Assembly: GCF_002159625.1 (NCBI RefSeq) | Contig: NZ_NFIZ01000003.1 | Location: forward strand, 124,001 to 188,000 | Source of the DNA: Olsenella sp. An285 | GTDB lineage: Bacteria; Actinomycetota; Coriobacteriia; Coriobacteriales; Atopobiaceae | Length of the DNA: 64,000 nucleotides | Direction: 5' to 3' | Part shown: one piece after another, positions 1 to 8,289 of the stretch | Numbering within the stretch: the stretch's first letter is position 1 | Layout of the letters: every line of letters starts with the position of its first letter | Translations under genes and position numbers: made by a program | Notes under the pieces: model-generated | What the model was told of the DNA's origin: nothing | Database searches by the model: none | The model's input: only the letters and a program-made list of their open reading frames with translations

Positions 1-698
1 TCAGCGAGCGCTCCCGTTGCGGCTCCGATGATCGCCCCCGTCTTGTATCCTTCGCTCGCGGCGAGCGTTGCGGAGCGTATGGCCTCATCTGCATCGCCGG
101 TTTCCAACCCCGTCGTGATGCCCGCAACTGCGCCGGACACCGGCGCCTCAATTGCTGCTCCGACGATTGCACCCTTTGTTGCAAAGGTAAAGATGGCAGT
201 GATTGCCTGCGGGGCGCCCACCGCGGGAGCGACGACGGTAACCGTTGCGAGCACTACAATCACGCCCGTACCCATGGCGACGTTGCGGGCGACCTCGTCC
301 CACGTCTGGTCGTAGCTCACGAACTTCTTGACAACCGTCTGACCGTCCTGTGCTGTGAAGACATAGGGGGTGTCTCCAAAATGGTTAATTACATCCTCGA
401 GCGAGTAGCCAAAGAAAACGTTGCCCAAGGAGTTATAGCTTAGCTCCTCGATGTACTCTTGGGATACATAGGCGGCCTCGACCTCCTCAACGAGATACTC
501 GTCTGAGGAGAGTTCCGATACGAGCGACTCGTAGACGCCTTCCTCGAGAGACTCAACAAGCTCTGGGTCATCAAGTGAAGCGTACTCGTCCGCATATTCG
601 TAGGATTGTGGACTGGAGAGGGCCTGGGCAGATGCTCCGCTGGAGCATCCCGTCAGGACGAGGCAGACGGAGAGAAGGACGGAAAGCAGTTTCTTCAT
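1..698 (-). CDS. Lipoprotein of unknown function, C-terminus beyond window edge
   Basis: The gene starts at an ATG on the minus strand (696-698) and stays open to the window edge, giving about 232 codons. The N-terminus is a lipoprotein signal peptide: MKKLLS, a short hydrophobic core, then the lipobox LTGC with Cys18 as the predicted lipidated residue. An acidic, Glu/Ser-rich stretch follows, then from about residue 125 a strongly hydrophobic Gly/Ala-rich segment (GTGVIVVLATVTVVAPAVGA) and a second glycine-zipper-like segment (AIIGAATGAL) at the edge. The start codon overlaps the stop of the upstream gene as ATGA, so the two are translationally coupled. Such glycine-zipper segments can precede a toxin domain in secreted effectors, but the deciding C-terminus is missing. 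Function unknown. Confidence 0.75.
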   Translation of the reverse strand, partial: MKKLLSVLLSVCLVLTGCSSGASAQALSSPQSYEYADEYASLDDPELVESLEEGVYESLVSELSSDEYLVEEVEAAYVSQEYIEELSYNSLGNVFFGYSLEDVINHFGDTPYVFTAQDGQTVVKKFVSYDQTWDEVARNVAMGTGVIVVLATVTVVAPAVGAPQAITAIFTFATKGAIVGAAIEAPVSGAVAGITTGLETGDADEAIRSATLAASEGYKTGAIIGAATGALA

Positions 699-1936
699 CG
701 GTCGTCTTCCTCCTCGTCCTCGTGTGAGACTCCCTCACCTGAAGGAGGCAGCCCAGCACCTCCGGCTTTCCTCTTTCTGTGCATTGGGACAACTCCGAGC
801 ACCACGACGATGGCAATGGCTAGCGCCACTCCTGCAATGGATGTCAAGCTGCGAGGTGTCTCGCTCTCTGAAGCGGTGTCCTGGTCGATGTGAGCCGGTG
901 CGGAGACGAGCCTGCCGTCATCGTCGATGGTCTCGCCGGATGCAATTCTCTGGTTGATTTCCTGGATGGGGAGGCCTGTGACGGCGTATGCCTTTAGAAC
1001 TGGGTCGTCCCCTACATAGATGACTTTCTCCGTGGTTTGACCCGTGTACTCGTTCGAGGCAGTTACCGTGTAGACGCCATCTTCGGTGTACATATCACCG
1101 TCTCTTGCAGGGCCATTGAACCTCACGTCTTCGACAAGGCCGTCGGCGCCGGGCGCCATGACCTCCCTCTTGACGTAGATGTCGAGGTACCGCGACCTTG
1201 CGAGATCGAGATAGAAGCCGTTCTGTGCATAGGATTCGTTGGTTAGCTCGGAGTGGGTTTCCACATCAAACGGGAAAACCATGCAGTTGCCGTTGCGTAC
1301 GGCGAACTTGAAGCTAATTCTGTAGTTTGAGAAGCCGGGTACAATAGACACGGGGCCGACTTTTCTAGGATCATCCTTTACCTCGTAGTCGAGCGCCACC
1401 TCGTATTCGCCCTCCTCGAAGAGCTGAACCTCAGTGTCCGCCCCCTGCTCGATTCCAGACAGGTAGTCGGTGTAGACCTGCGGCTCCATTGTCTCGTTCT
1501 GGTAGTTTGTCTGGCGCACAATGAGCGTTCCGCGTCCAAAGTCTGTTCTGGGGACCCCGAGAGCCTCGTCTGATCCGTTGTCGTCATCGTTTACCGATAG
1601 TGCGTCGTTGTCGTTGAGGGCGTTGATGTTCTGATCGAGCCTAAAGGAGAGGCGGATCTGGTCTCCAGCGACCTTTAGGAAGACCGGGTAGCCCTCAGGG
1701 CTTTGCTCTACGCTTGTATAGCCGCTTACGATGAACTGTCCGAGTCTCCAACTGAAGTGCGGGTCATCTTGGCCGATTTCATTTGCCTCTGCATATCCCG
1801 TGTCGAGGCCGGCATTGACTGCGTCACCGAGGTAGTACATCGAGGTGTCCGCGACCTCCTCGGCGTAGGCATGAGGGGTCGCCACGAATAAGGCGGCGAG
1901 GAAAGGCAGCAGCAAGCAGAGCACTCTCTGGAACAT
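695..1936 (-). CDS. Exported single-pass membrane protein, unknown function
   Basis: The protein has 413 residues from the ATG at 1934-1936. I chose this start because it opens directly on a signal peptide (MFQRVLCLLLPFLAALFVAT, then an AYA cleavage-like site); the frame is open further upstream but reads as non-protein-like sequence. The mature part is an acidic, beta-rich extracellular region with no domain I recognise; its distal half has an Ig-like flavour (DGVYTVTASNEYTGQTTEK). A transmembrane helix lies at about residues 366-383, followed by basic MHRKRK and an acidic cytoplasmic tail ending EEEDDR. The architecture of signal peptide, ectodomain, TM and charged tail resembles wall-exposed proteins, but no LPXTG motif is present. 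It is coupled by ATGA overlap to the downstream lipoprotein gene, so the two probably form one surface complex or pathway. Confidence 0.75.
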   Translation of the reverse strand: MFQRVLCLLLPFLAALFVATPHAYAEEVADTSMYYLGDAVNAGLDTGYAEANEIGQDDPHFSWRLGQFIVSGYTSVEQSPEGYPVFLKVAGDQIRLSFRLDQNINALNDNDALSVNDDDNGSDEALGVPRTDFGRGTLIVRQTNYQNETMEPQVYTDYLSGIEQGADTEVQLFEEGEYEVALDYEVKDDPRKVGPVSIVPGFSNYRISFKFAVRNGNCMVFPFDVETHSELTNESYAQNGFYLDLARSRYLDIYVKREVMAPGADGLVEDVRFNGPARDGDMYTEDGVYTVTASNEYTGQTTEKVIYVGDDPVLKAYAVTGLPIQEINQRIASGETIDDDGRLVSAPAHIDQDTASESETPRSLTSIAGVALAIAIVVVLGVVPMHRKRKAGGAGLPPSGEGVSHEDEEEDDR

Positions 1937-2514
1937 ATGGGCCCAATCTCTCTGAAGACCGGAGTGCACAGAAGTGTTGATTCGATTCAAGATGCACCCG
2001 GTCATTTTACAGGGTCCAGGTGGGCTTGTATGCGTCGAGGGGTACGACGCCTCCCAACAGGGCAGGGATTGTCGCAGAATTTTCAATTCACGCTGTTGCT
2101 CAGGCAGCACGGGAGGAGTTGCCGTACTTCGATGATGTCAACACGCGGGTGGACATGTCGCCCTACGGGTGTCGGTGTTCGCGGACGCATGCGTCATCCT
2201 GTCGGCTTCGCAGCGCTCTCGGCGTCCGCCGCGAGGGTCGCGAGCGGCGCAACATCCCATCATCACCCGCGGGTAGGCGTGACAGCTCAGCAGCTCATTC
2301 GCCATAGCGTAGTGCGCGCTGCCACGTGCAATGGAGCGGAGGCGAGTGGGCTGCGGTCGACCCTCGATGATGAGCGAGCCGTGGTGGGTGTGGCATCTCA
2401 GAGCTGCACAGACTCTTCTCGCCGCGTTCTCGCCATGGGCGACACGTTGTAAAATAAGAGATTAGAGATATATATGCAGTCCTGACACTTCTTTCTTACC
2501 TTGAAGGAGCCAAT
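1937..2514. other. Non-coding region before the DUF262 gene
   Basis: No convincing gene is seen in these 578 bases. The open frames here have atypical composition and no ribosome-binding site. The last 60 bases turn AT-rich (AAAATAAGAGATTAGAG, then TATATATG) and probably carry the promoter of the gene at 2515, with AAGGAG at 2504-2509 as its ribosome-binding site. Two copies of TTCTCGCC, a motif frequent in this window, lie at about 2416 and 2427. Confidence 0.5.
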
Positions 2515-4338
2515 ATGGCTATAGCGGCGCCCAAATCATATGACACCTCGCTCGGCGAGCTCCTCGAAGGGGTTGGCAAGGGGACGCATCAGCTCCCGGA
2601 GTTCCAGCGCAGCTGGACGTGGGATGACGGGCGCATCAGGAACATCATCGCGAGCTTAACGCAGGGGTATCCGATGGGCGCGCTCATGAGGCTCGAGTGC
2701 GGAGGCGGTGAGGTGAGGCTTAAGTACCGCGCCTTCGAGGGAACGCACGGCATTTCCCGCGAGCCCGACTACCTCGTCCTCGACGGCCAGCAGCGGCTCA
2801 CCTCGCTGTACTGCTCGCTTTTCGGGAAAGACCCCGTCAGCACCTCGAACGAGCGCGGCCAGAAGCTCAGCCGCTTCTACTACCTCGATATGCGCAAATG
2901 CCTCGATCCGGAGGAAGACCGCGAGGATGCAGTCATCTCCATATCGGATAAGCGCGTCGTCACCGAGGACATCGGTCGCAAGGTCGTCCTCGACCTCACG
3001 AGTCGTGAGCGCGAGATCGAGGAGCTCATGTTTCCCGCAAACCTCGTGTTCGACTCCCAGGAGCGTGACGATTGGTTTACAGAGTTCATCGAACACTATG
3101 GTCTTAAGTCCGGAGAGTACGCCCTCTGGAAGCACTTCAAGGAGGATGTCCTCAGGACGATGGAGGACTACAAGATTCCGGTCATCACCTTGGACAAGAC
3201 GACGCCCCGCGAGGCGGTCTGCAAGGTCTTCGAGAACGTGAACACGGGGGGCGTCTCCCTCACCGTGTTCGAGCTCGTGACGGCGGCCTTCGCCACCTAT
3301 GACTTCGACCTGCGCGGCAACTGGAACAAGGTCGTGCGCCCGCGCATCTGCGCCGAAGGCAAGGACATCAGAACGGATCTCATGCAGGGCGTCGACGAGA
3401 CGACGTTTCTGACCTCCATGACGCTCTACACGACGTATCGCGCAAAGCGCGCCGGCACCAAGGGCAGCACGAGCTGCAAGAAGAAGGACGTTCTGGCGCT
3501 GCGCTACGAGGACTACGTCGCCAACCTGGACGCGCTGCTGGACGGGTTCGACATGGCCCGCGACCTGCTCATCGGCGAGTGCGTCTTCCGCATGCGCGAC
3601 CTCCCGTACACCACGCAGCTCATCCCGCTCGCAGCCACCTGCGCCTACATCGGGCGCAAGACGTTCGACCGGCAGCCGGTGAAGGCGACCCTCCGGCGGT
3701 GGCTGTGGTGCGGGATCTTCGGGGAGATGTACGGCGGCGCCAACGAGACGCGCTACGCCAACGACATCGAGGACCTGGTGGCGGAGATCGAGGGCAAGGA
3801 TTCCGCGATGCGCACCGTGAACGCCGCCTACTTCCAGTCCACGCGCCTGCTGGGCCTCCAGACCAGAAACAGCGCCGCCTATAAGGGCGTCATGGCCCTC
3901 GTGTTCCGCGAGAACTGCCTCGACTTCGTCGACGGTGCCCCGATGACCATGGTGAAGTCGATGGAGACCCCGCCGGACATCCACCACATCTTCCCGCGCG
4001 CGTACTGCGAGAAGACAGGGCTCGAACGGACGAAGTGGAACTCTATCGTGAACAAGACCCCGCTCATCGCGCGCACGAACCGGGAGATCGGAGGCGTCGC
4101 GCCCTCGAAGTACCTCCCGAAGATCATGAAGGATGAGCAGGTCGACGGTGACGAGCTCCGCAGGCGCGTGGAGTCCCACCTCGTAGACTACGACGCGCTT
4201 GCCGCGGATGACTTCGATACGTTCTTCCTGGATCGCGCGAAGAGGCTCCTCGACGTCATCGAGCAGGCCATGGGCAAGGAGGTGCCCGACAGGGCGTCCG
4301 ACGAAACGGTGGCTGCGTTCGGTCGTGCCCTGAGCTGA
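2515..4338 (+). CDS. DUF262/DUF1524 nuclease, GmrSD-like restriction/defence protein
   Basis: A 607-residue protein with the two-part architecture of GmrSD-type enzymes. The N-terminal DUF262 (ParB/Srx-like) domain carries QLPEFQRSW at about 27-35 and the nucleotide-handling signature LVLDGQQRLTSL with DGQQR at 90-94. The C-terminal DUF1524-type HNH nuclease motif is DIHHIFPRAYC at about 488-498, with a supporting NKTPLIARTNREIG stretch. Characterised members cleave modified (glucosylated hydroxymethyl) phage DNA in a nucleotide-dependent way. The ribosome-binding site AAGGAG lies 6 bases before the ATG. It stands alone at the left edge of the defence island. Two further DUF262 loci, one broken and one intact, occur about 20 kb to the right. 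The family call is firm; the target specificity is unknown. Confidence 0.85.
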   Translation: MAIAAPKSYDTSLGELLEGVGKGTHQLPEFQRSWTWDDGRIRNIIASLTQGYPMGALMRLECGGGEVRLKYRAFEGTHGISREPDYLVLDGQQRLTSLYCSLFGKDPVSTSNERGQKLSRFYYLDMRKCLDPEEDREDAVISISDKRVVTEDIGRKVVLDLTSREREIEELMFPANLVFDSQERDDWFTEFIEHYGLKSGEYALWKHFKEDVLRTMEDYKIPVITLDKTTPREAVCKVFENVNTGGVSLTVFELVTAAFATYDFDLRGNWNKVVRPRICAEGKDIRTDLMQGVDETTFLTSMTLYTTYRAKRAGTKGSTSCKKKDVLALRYEDYVANLDALLDGFDMARDLLIGECVFRMRDLPYTTQLIPLAATCAYIGRKTFDRQPVKATLRRWLWCGIFGEMYGGANETRYANDIEDLVAEIEGKDSAMRTVNAAYFQSTRLLGLQTRNSAAYKGVMALVFRENCLDFVDGAPMTMVKSMETPPDIHHIFPRAYCEKTGLERTKWNSIVNKTPLIARTNREIGGVAPSKYLPKIMKDEQVDGDELRRRVESHLVDYDALAADDFDTFFLDRAKRLLDVIEQAMGKEVPDRASDETVAAFGRALS

Positions 4339-4428
4339 CCGTTGCGCACGCCCCGTAGGCGCAGAAGGGCGGTGCGCTATGCACCCGCGGTGTCGCAAAC
4401 CATCCCCACGAATCAGAGAGAAGCCGCT

Positions 4429-4773
4429 ATGGAGACCAGTGACGTTGCCGAGTACGCTCACAAGCTGAGGCTTGCAATCGAGGAGCGTGGTGCCGCCGCA
4501 CTCGAGCGCGACGATTGGGCAGTGCGCTTCCGGGAGCTTGGATTCGAGATGGATTGCGGTCACTCGTATGAGGAGCTTTACGGGCTCGCCTTGTATGACG
4601 CACGGGGACTCAGGCGCGAGCTTGCGCACATCGACGACGTGCAGACGCTCGGCAACGCGGTCTTCTCGCAGTGCCGGTACATTACGCACTGGTCGATGGG
4701 GCCTTGCGAGCGAGAGCTCGACTGGCTGGAAATCGCGCTTGGTCGTCTCGAGGAGCTTGCCCGCGCTGTATAG
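4429..4773 (+). CDS. Small hypothetical protein
   Basis: A 114-residue acidic, helical protein from the ATG at 4429, preceded by the purine-rich GAGAGAAG at 4415-4422. The frame is open further upstream (from 4342), but that part encodes Arg-rich non-protein-like sequence. I recognise no domain. Visible features are one cysteine in DCGHSYEELYG and one in FSQCRYITHW, a long predicted helix across residues 1-35, and the C-terminal segment ERELDWLEIALGRLEELARA, which could form an amphipathic helix. It lies 90 bases after the DUF262 nuclease gene on the same strand and may be its small partner or immunity factor; that is only positional inference. Confidence 0.55.
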   Translation: METSDVAEYAHKLRLAIEERGAAALERDDWAVRFRELGFEMDCGHSYEELYGLALYDARGLRRELAHIDDVQTLGNAVFSQCRYITHWSMGPCERELDWLEIALGRLEELARAV

Positions 4774-4929
4774 TCGTCGACCGGCTCGCGGAGCGGTATC
4801 GGCTTCAGACTGATTCGCGCTTGCGCACCACTCATCGAGCGGCGATTGGCTGCTTTGGTAAAATCGGGGAAGCCACCAAGACTGGCTTTTAACTGGAGAT
4901 CGTTCGTCTATTCCAGGGGGCCTACCTCG

Positions 4930-6576
4930 ATGATTCGTGAGCTTCGCGTTAGCGGTTTCCGCATCCTCAAAGACTTCGTCTGGGAGCCCAAGGAGGGGCT
5001 CAACATCCTTGTCGGCGCGAACTCTGCCGGCAAGTCGACCGTCCTGGACGCTATCGAGCTTGTCACGCGCGGGAGCATCCGCGGCCAGGGCGCCCGCCGC
5101 TCCCTGTCGCCCGACTGGTTCAACAAGGACATCGTCGACGCCTTCTTCCAGGAACTCGGCGGTCCTTTGGAAGGTATAAACGTCCCCGAGATCAAGATCG
5201 TCGCAGTGTTCTCCGAGGACTGGCGCCTAGCAAGGATCACCGGAGCCAACGACCCTGACAAGAAGTTCAAGGACGCGCCCGGCATCTACATCACCTACTC
5301 CGTTTCCCCGAACCTGCTTCCCCAGTTTCTCGAAGAGTGCCGGAGCATCAAGGAGGCCGGCGGACCTTTCGTTCTTCCGACTGACTACTACGATTGCTCC
5401 TGGCACATCTTCCAGGGCGATCCGATAGTCAGGCGACCTAACGGGGTCAGCTGCACGCGCATCGATACTATGCCCGAGCCCCGTTCTAGGGCCGTGGACG
5501 CCTACACGAAGAGCTATGTAGGCGAAGAGCTCGATGACGATAAGAAGTTTGAGGTTGCCAGCCGGTTCAGGCAGGTTTACGCGCAGGTCGACAGGGATAT
5601 CCTTGCGGGAATCACTGTCAACTGCTCAGGGAGAGGCGATCTCGGTCTCCAGATTGACAGGTCGCCCCGCACGGACTGGACCAACTCGATCGTCCTCCAC
5701 AGGGACGGACTGCCACTCTACGCGCTCGGCAGCGCAGAGCAGACGCTCACGAAGTGTGCCGTGTCGCTTGAGAACGCCGATAGCGAGTCGATCCTTCTGC
5801 TCGAAGAGCCGGAGTGCCACCTCTCCTACTCGTGGCTCAACGACCTCGTCGGGGTAATCGCTGATGCCGCCAGCGAGGACAGGCAGATCTTCGTCACCAC
5901 GCACAGCCCCTTCGTCCTCAACAGGCTCGGCTTGGACAGCCTCTCCGTGATGGCCGAGGGAAACAGCCCGAGCAGGATAACCAACCTAAGCAAGGATACC
6001 GTCAGCTACTTCAAGCGCCTCAGCGGATACGACACGCTCCGGATCGTGCTGGCAGACAGGTCGGTGCTTGTCGAAGGTCCCACCGACGAGCTTGTCTTTG
6101 ACTGGGCGTTCCGAAAGAAGCGCGGCAAGCTGCCGCACGAGAAGGGCATTGACGTCATCGAATGCGGAACGTCTCACAAGCGCCTCCTTGAGTTCGCAAG
6201 TGCCTTGGGGAAAGGCAGGGTGGCAGCGCTTCGCGACAACGACGAGGAGGACCCTGATTACTGGGCCGGGCTCGCCAAACCCCACCTCTCGAACGTCAGG
6301 GCGTTCTTCTGCGGCGCACTCGAGGAAGGGAAGACGATCGAGCCTCAGATGATCGAGGCGAACAAAGACAAACTCCAAACACTTGCCTCAATCGTGAGGA
6401 AGCGCGGCAACTCCACAGACAATCTAGAGGAGTTCATGACGAACAACAAGACGGAGTGGGCGCTCAGGCTGCTGGAAGCCGACAGGAGTGAATCCGAAGT
6501 TTTGGACATACCTTCGTACATCCTGAACGCCATCAACTTCATAGACCCCGCTCCGGAAAGCGCCGAGAATGAATGA
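4930..6576 (+). CDS. OLD-family ATPase/TOPRIM nuclease, GajA-like (class 2 OLD)
   Basis: A 548-residue protein from the ATG at 4930, with AGGGGG at 4915-4920 as ribosome-binding site. The N-terminal ABC-type ATPase has a Walker A motif (GANSAGKST, about 29-37), a Walker B LLLEEPECHLSY and the H-loop VTTHSPFVLN. A C-terminal TOPRIM nuclease follows, with VEGPTDE (Glu382) and the acidic RDND pair (Asp436/Asp438). This order is that of OLD nucleases. The very next gene, overlapping by 8 bases, is a UvrD-like helicase, the arrangement that defines class 2 OLD proteins and the Gabija anti-phage system, in which GajA nicks DNA when phage replication depletes nucleotides. Anti-phage function is inferred from family and context. 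Confidence 0.85.
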   Translation: MIRELRVSGFRILKDFVWEPKEGLNILVGANSAGKSTVLDAIELVTRGSIRGQGARRSLSPDWFNKDIVDAFFQELGGPLEGINVPEIKIVAVFSEDWRLARITGANDPDKKFKDAPGIYITYSVSPNLLPQFLEECRSIKEAGGPFVLPTDYYDCSWHIFQGDPIVRRPNGVSCTRIDTMPEPRSRAVDAYTKSYVGEELDDDKKFEVASRFRQVYAQVDRDILAGITVNCSGRGDLGLQIDRSPRTDWTNSIVLHRDGLPLYALGSAEQTLTKCAVSLENADSESILLLEEPECHLSYSWLNDLVGVIADAASEDRQIFVTTHSPFVLNRLGLDSLSVMAEGNSPSRITNLSKDTVSYFKRLSGYDTLRIVLADRSVLVEGPTDELVFDWAFRKKRGKLPHEKGIDVIECGTSHKRLLEFASALGKGRVAALRDNDEEDPDYWAGLAKPHLSNVRAFFCGALEEGKTIEPQMIEANKDKLQTLASIVRKRGNSTDNLEEFMTNNKTEWALRLLEADRSESEVLDIPSYILNAINFIDPAPESAENE

Positions 6577-7681
6577 CGCCGTCGTCGCCGTCGCGGGCTG
6601 GGGCAAGACAGAGGAGCTTGCGAACGCGGTGGCACGAGAGCCGAACCCTGAACGCACCCTCGTGCTCACCTACACGGAAACCAACCAGCGCGAGGACACC
6701 CTCAGGATCTTTCAGAAGACAACCGGGGCAAAACGCCACGCGTCGGTAACGGGATGGAAGGCATTTCAGCTGCACGACATCGTTCGGCCGTACCTGCCCC
6801 TGCTATATCCAGGCATCCGCCTCAGGGGCCTCTCGAATCGCGACGTGGATCTGGACAAGCACCCGGGCGGCTCGGACAGATATCTGACGAGGGACGGGGA
6901 CGCCTACCCCAGCCTGCTCGGCAAGCTTACTCTCGACGTGATTGACAGCAGCAAGGGCGCTGCGATCAGAAGGCTCGAGCGCCTGTACGACTCGATCTAC
7001 ATCGACGAAGCGCAGGATCTCAGGGGCAACGACCTGTGCGTTCTCGAAAGGCTCCTCAAGTCGAGCATCGACGTCCACTTATTCCTTGACCCCCGCCAGT
7101 CGACGCTGAGCACAGCAGAAAAGGACCGAAAGTACAAGAAGAACTACCCGAACGCAGAGGTGATCAAGCTCTATCGGGAATGGGAGGGGAAGGGCCTTCT
7201 CGACATAAGATACGAGAACGAGACGCACAGGAGCATCGCGCCAATCGCCGCGCTCTCCGACATCATAGTCGGCGACGAGCTCGGGTTCGGCCCCACCGTA
7301 AGCGTTGTCGAGCCGCGCGGTCGGCACGATGGGATATACATCATTGCCAAGTCAGACCTGAATCGTTACGTGAGCGAGTACGGAGCGACTCTCCTTGCTC
7401 TGCAAAAGAGCGAGAAGTACGGGATCAGCGACTCGATGAACTTCCGTAAGTCGAAGGGCATGACCCGCGACGACGTTGTTATCGTCACCACTGGCCCCAT
7501 CGAGAAGTTCCTTACTTCGGGCACAGCGCTCAGGCCGGCGAGCGCCTGCAACTTCTACGTTGCCGTAACACGGGCAAGGTATAGCGTTGCTCTGGCAGTC
7601 GAGAATCCTGAGAGGGTATTCCGCTCGATTACCGGTAAGGGATTGGCGGGGGATGACATACCAATTAAGAAGTTGTATTAA
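6569..7681 (+). CDS. UvrD-like SF1 helicase, compact GajB-like partner
   Basis: A 370-residue superfamily 1 helicase translated from an ATG inside the end of the OLD nuclease gene, so the two are coupled. Motif I is reduced to GWGKT at residues 10-14, almost at the N-terminus. Motif Ia is LVLTYTETNQRE, motif II YIDEAQDL with Asp146, motif III FLDPRQST, a motif IV-like NETHRSI, and motif VI VAVTRARYSVAL near residue 332. It is markedly shorter than typical UvrD/PcrA (over 600) and than described GajB proteins (around 500), because the 1B/2B insertions are mostly absent. A role as nucleotide- or DNA-end-sensing partner of the OLD nuclease follows from Gabija, not from this sequence. Confidence 0.8.
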   Translation: MNDAVVAVAGWGKTEELANAVAREPNPERTLVLTYTETNQREDTLRIFQKTTGAKRHASVTGWKAFQLHDIVRPYLPLLYPGIRLRGLSNRDVDLDKHPGGSDRYLTRDGDAYPSLLGKLTLDVIDSSKGAAIRRLERLYDSIYIDEAQDLRGNDLCVLERLLKSSIDVHLFLDPRQSTLSTAEKDRKYKKNYPNAEVIKLYREWEGKGLLDIRYENETHRSIAPIAALSDIIVGDELGFGPTVSVVEPRGRHDGIYIIAKSDLNRYVSEYGATLLALQKSEKYGISDSMNFRKSKGMTRDDVVIVTTGPIEKFLTSGTALRPASACNFYVAVTRARYSVALAVENPERVFRSITGKGLAGDDIPIKKLY

Positions 7682-8289
7682 AAAGTTGAAAGAGCGTACC
7701 TAGGGTTGACCCTAGCTTCGAAGAGAGCCTTTGAGCGGAACCACGTTTTCGCGTCTAGTGGGATGAGGAAAGAGTCTGTTGAGCCATGCTCCAAAAGCTG
7801 GTTGAGATTAATCATAACCGCGTTGGCTGGTTTCCCAACGTAATTCGGCGCCAGATAGAGTTCCTAGGGTGCCATTACCTTTAGTCCGAAGGCACTCAGG
7901 AATGTCATCGTGTTCTAGCTGAAGGTTGCCAAGAACATCTTGGAGCGCCCCATGAGAGCCTGCTGTTCTCAGCGTACTGTCTCCCCGGCTTCGCTTGCTA
8001 CCCGATTCGGTTCAAGGGAGACCTCTCAGCTAATGGTTCATCGATACGTGTCTCTGAGCATGGAAGGTGCCTCGCTAAACTTGGGAACCGAGTAGGAGTG
8101 TCTTGCAGACACCTTCTCTTGGACATTTCTAACGCGGGGGATGGATTACCGTATAATCTGGCTATCTGCCTTTTCGTTATCGATGGGCCTACATATTACC
8201 CAGAATTGCGACGGCTCAGAAACCCCTCTCTTTCCCTGAGCGCCGCAACGCTCTATCCGTCGCCCACCGCGACGGGCGGAAGGTGCTCG
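7682..8289. other. Intergenic region with hairpin and candidate type III RM promoter
   Basis: No gene is seen in these 608 bases, although the mod frame is open from 8098. A perfect palindrome, CTAGGGTTGACCCTAG (7700-7715), lies 19 bases after the helicase stop and may be a terminator stem or operator; no T-run follows. A consensus -10 box TATAAT lies at 8152-8157 without a convincing -35 element. Transcription from it would leave a leader of about 125 bases before the mod start at 8290. The upstream open frame therefore probably is not translated. Confidence 0.45.

Noticed and set aside
1937-2452. Possible gene upstream of the DUF262 nuclease
   Set aside because: No ribosome-binding site, unusual composition, overlaps an alternative frame of equal quality; considered non-coding.
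2656-4689. Long open frame (677 codons) antisense to the DUF262 gene
   Set aside because: Codon pattern is the complement of the real gene, the product is His/Arg/Val-rich without motifs, and the sense strand carries clear DUF262/HNH motifs.
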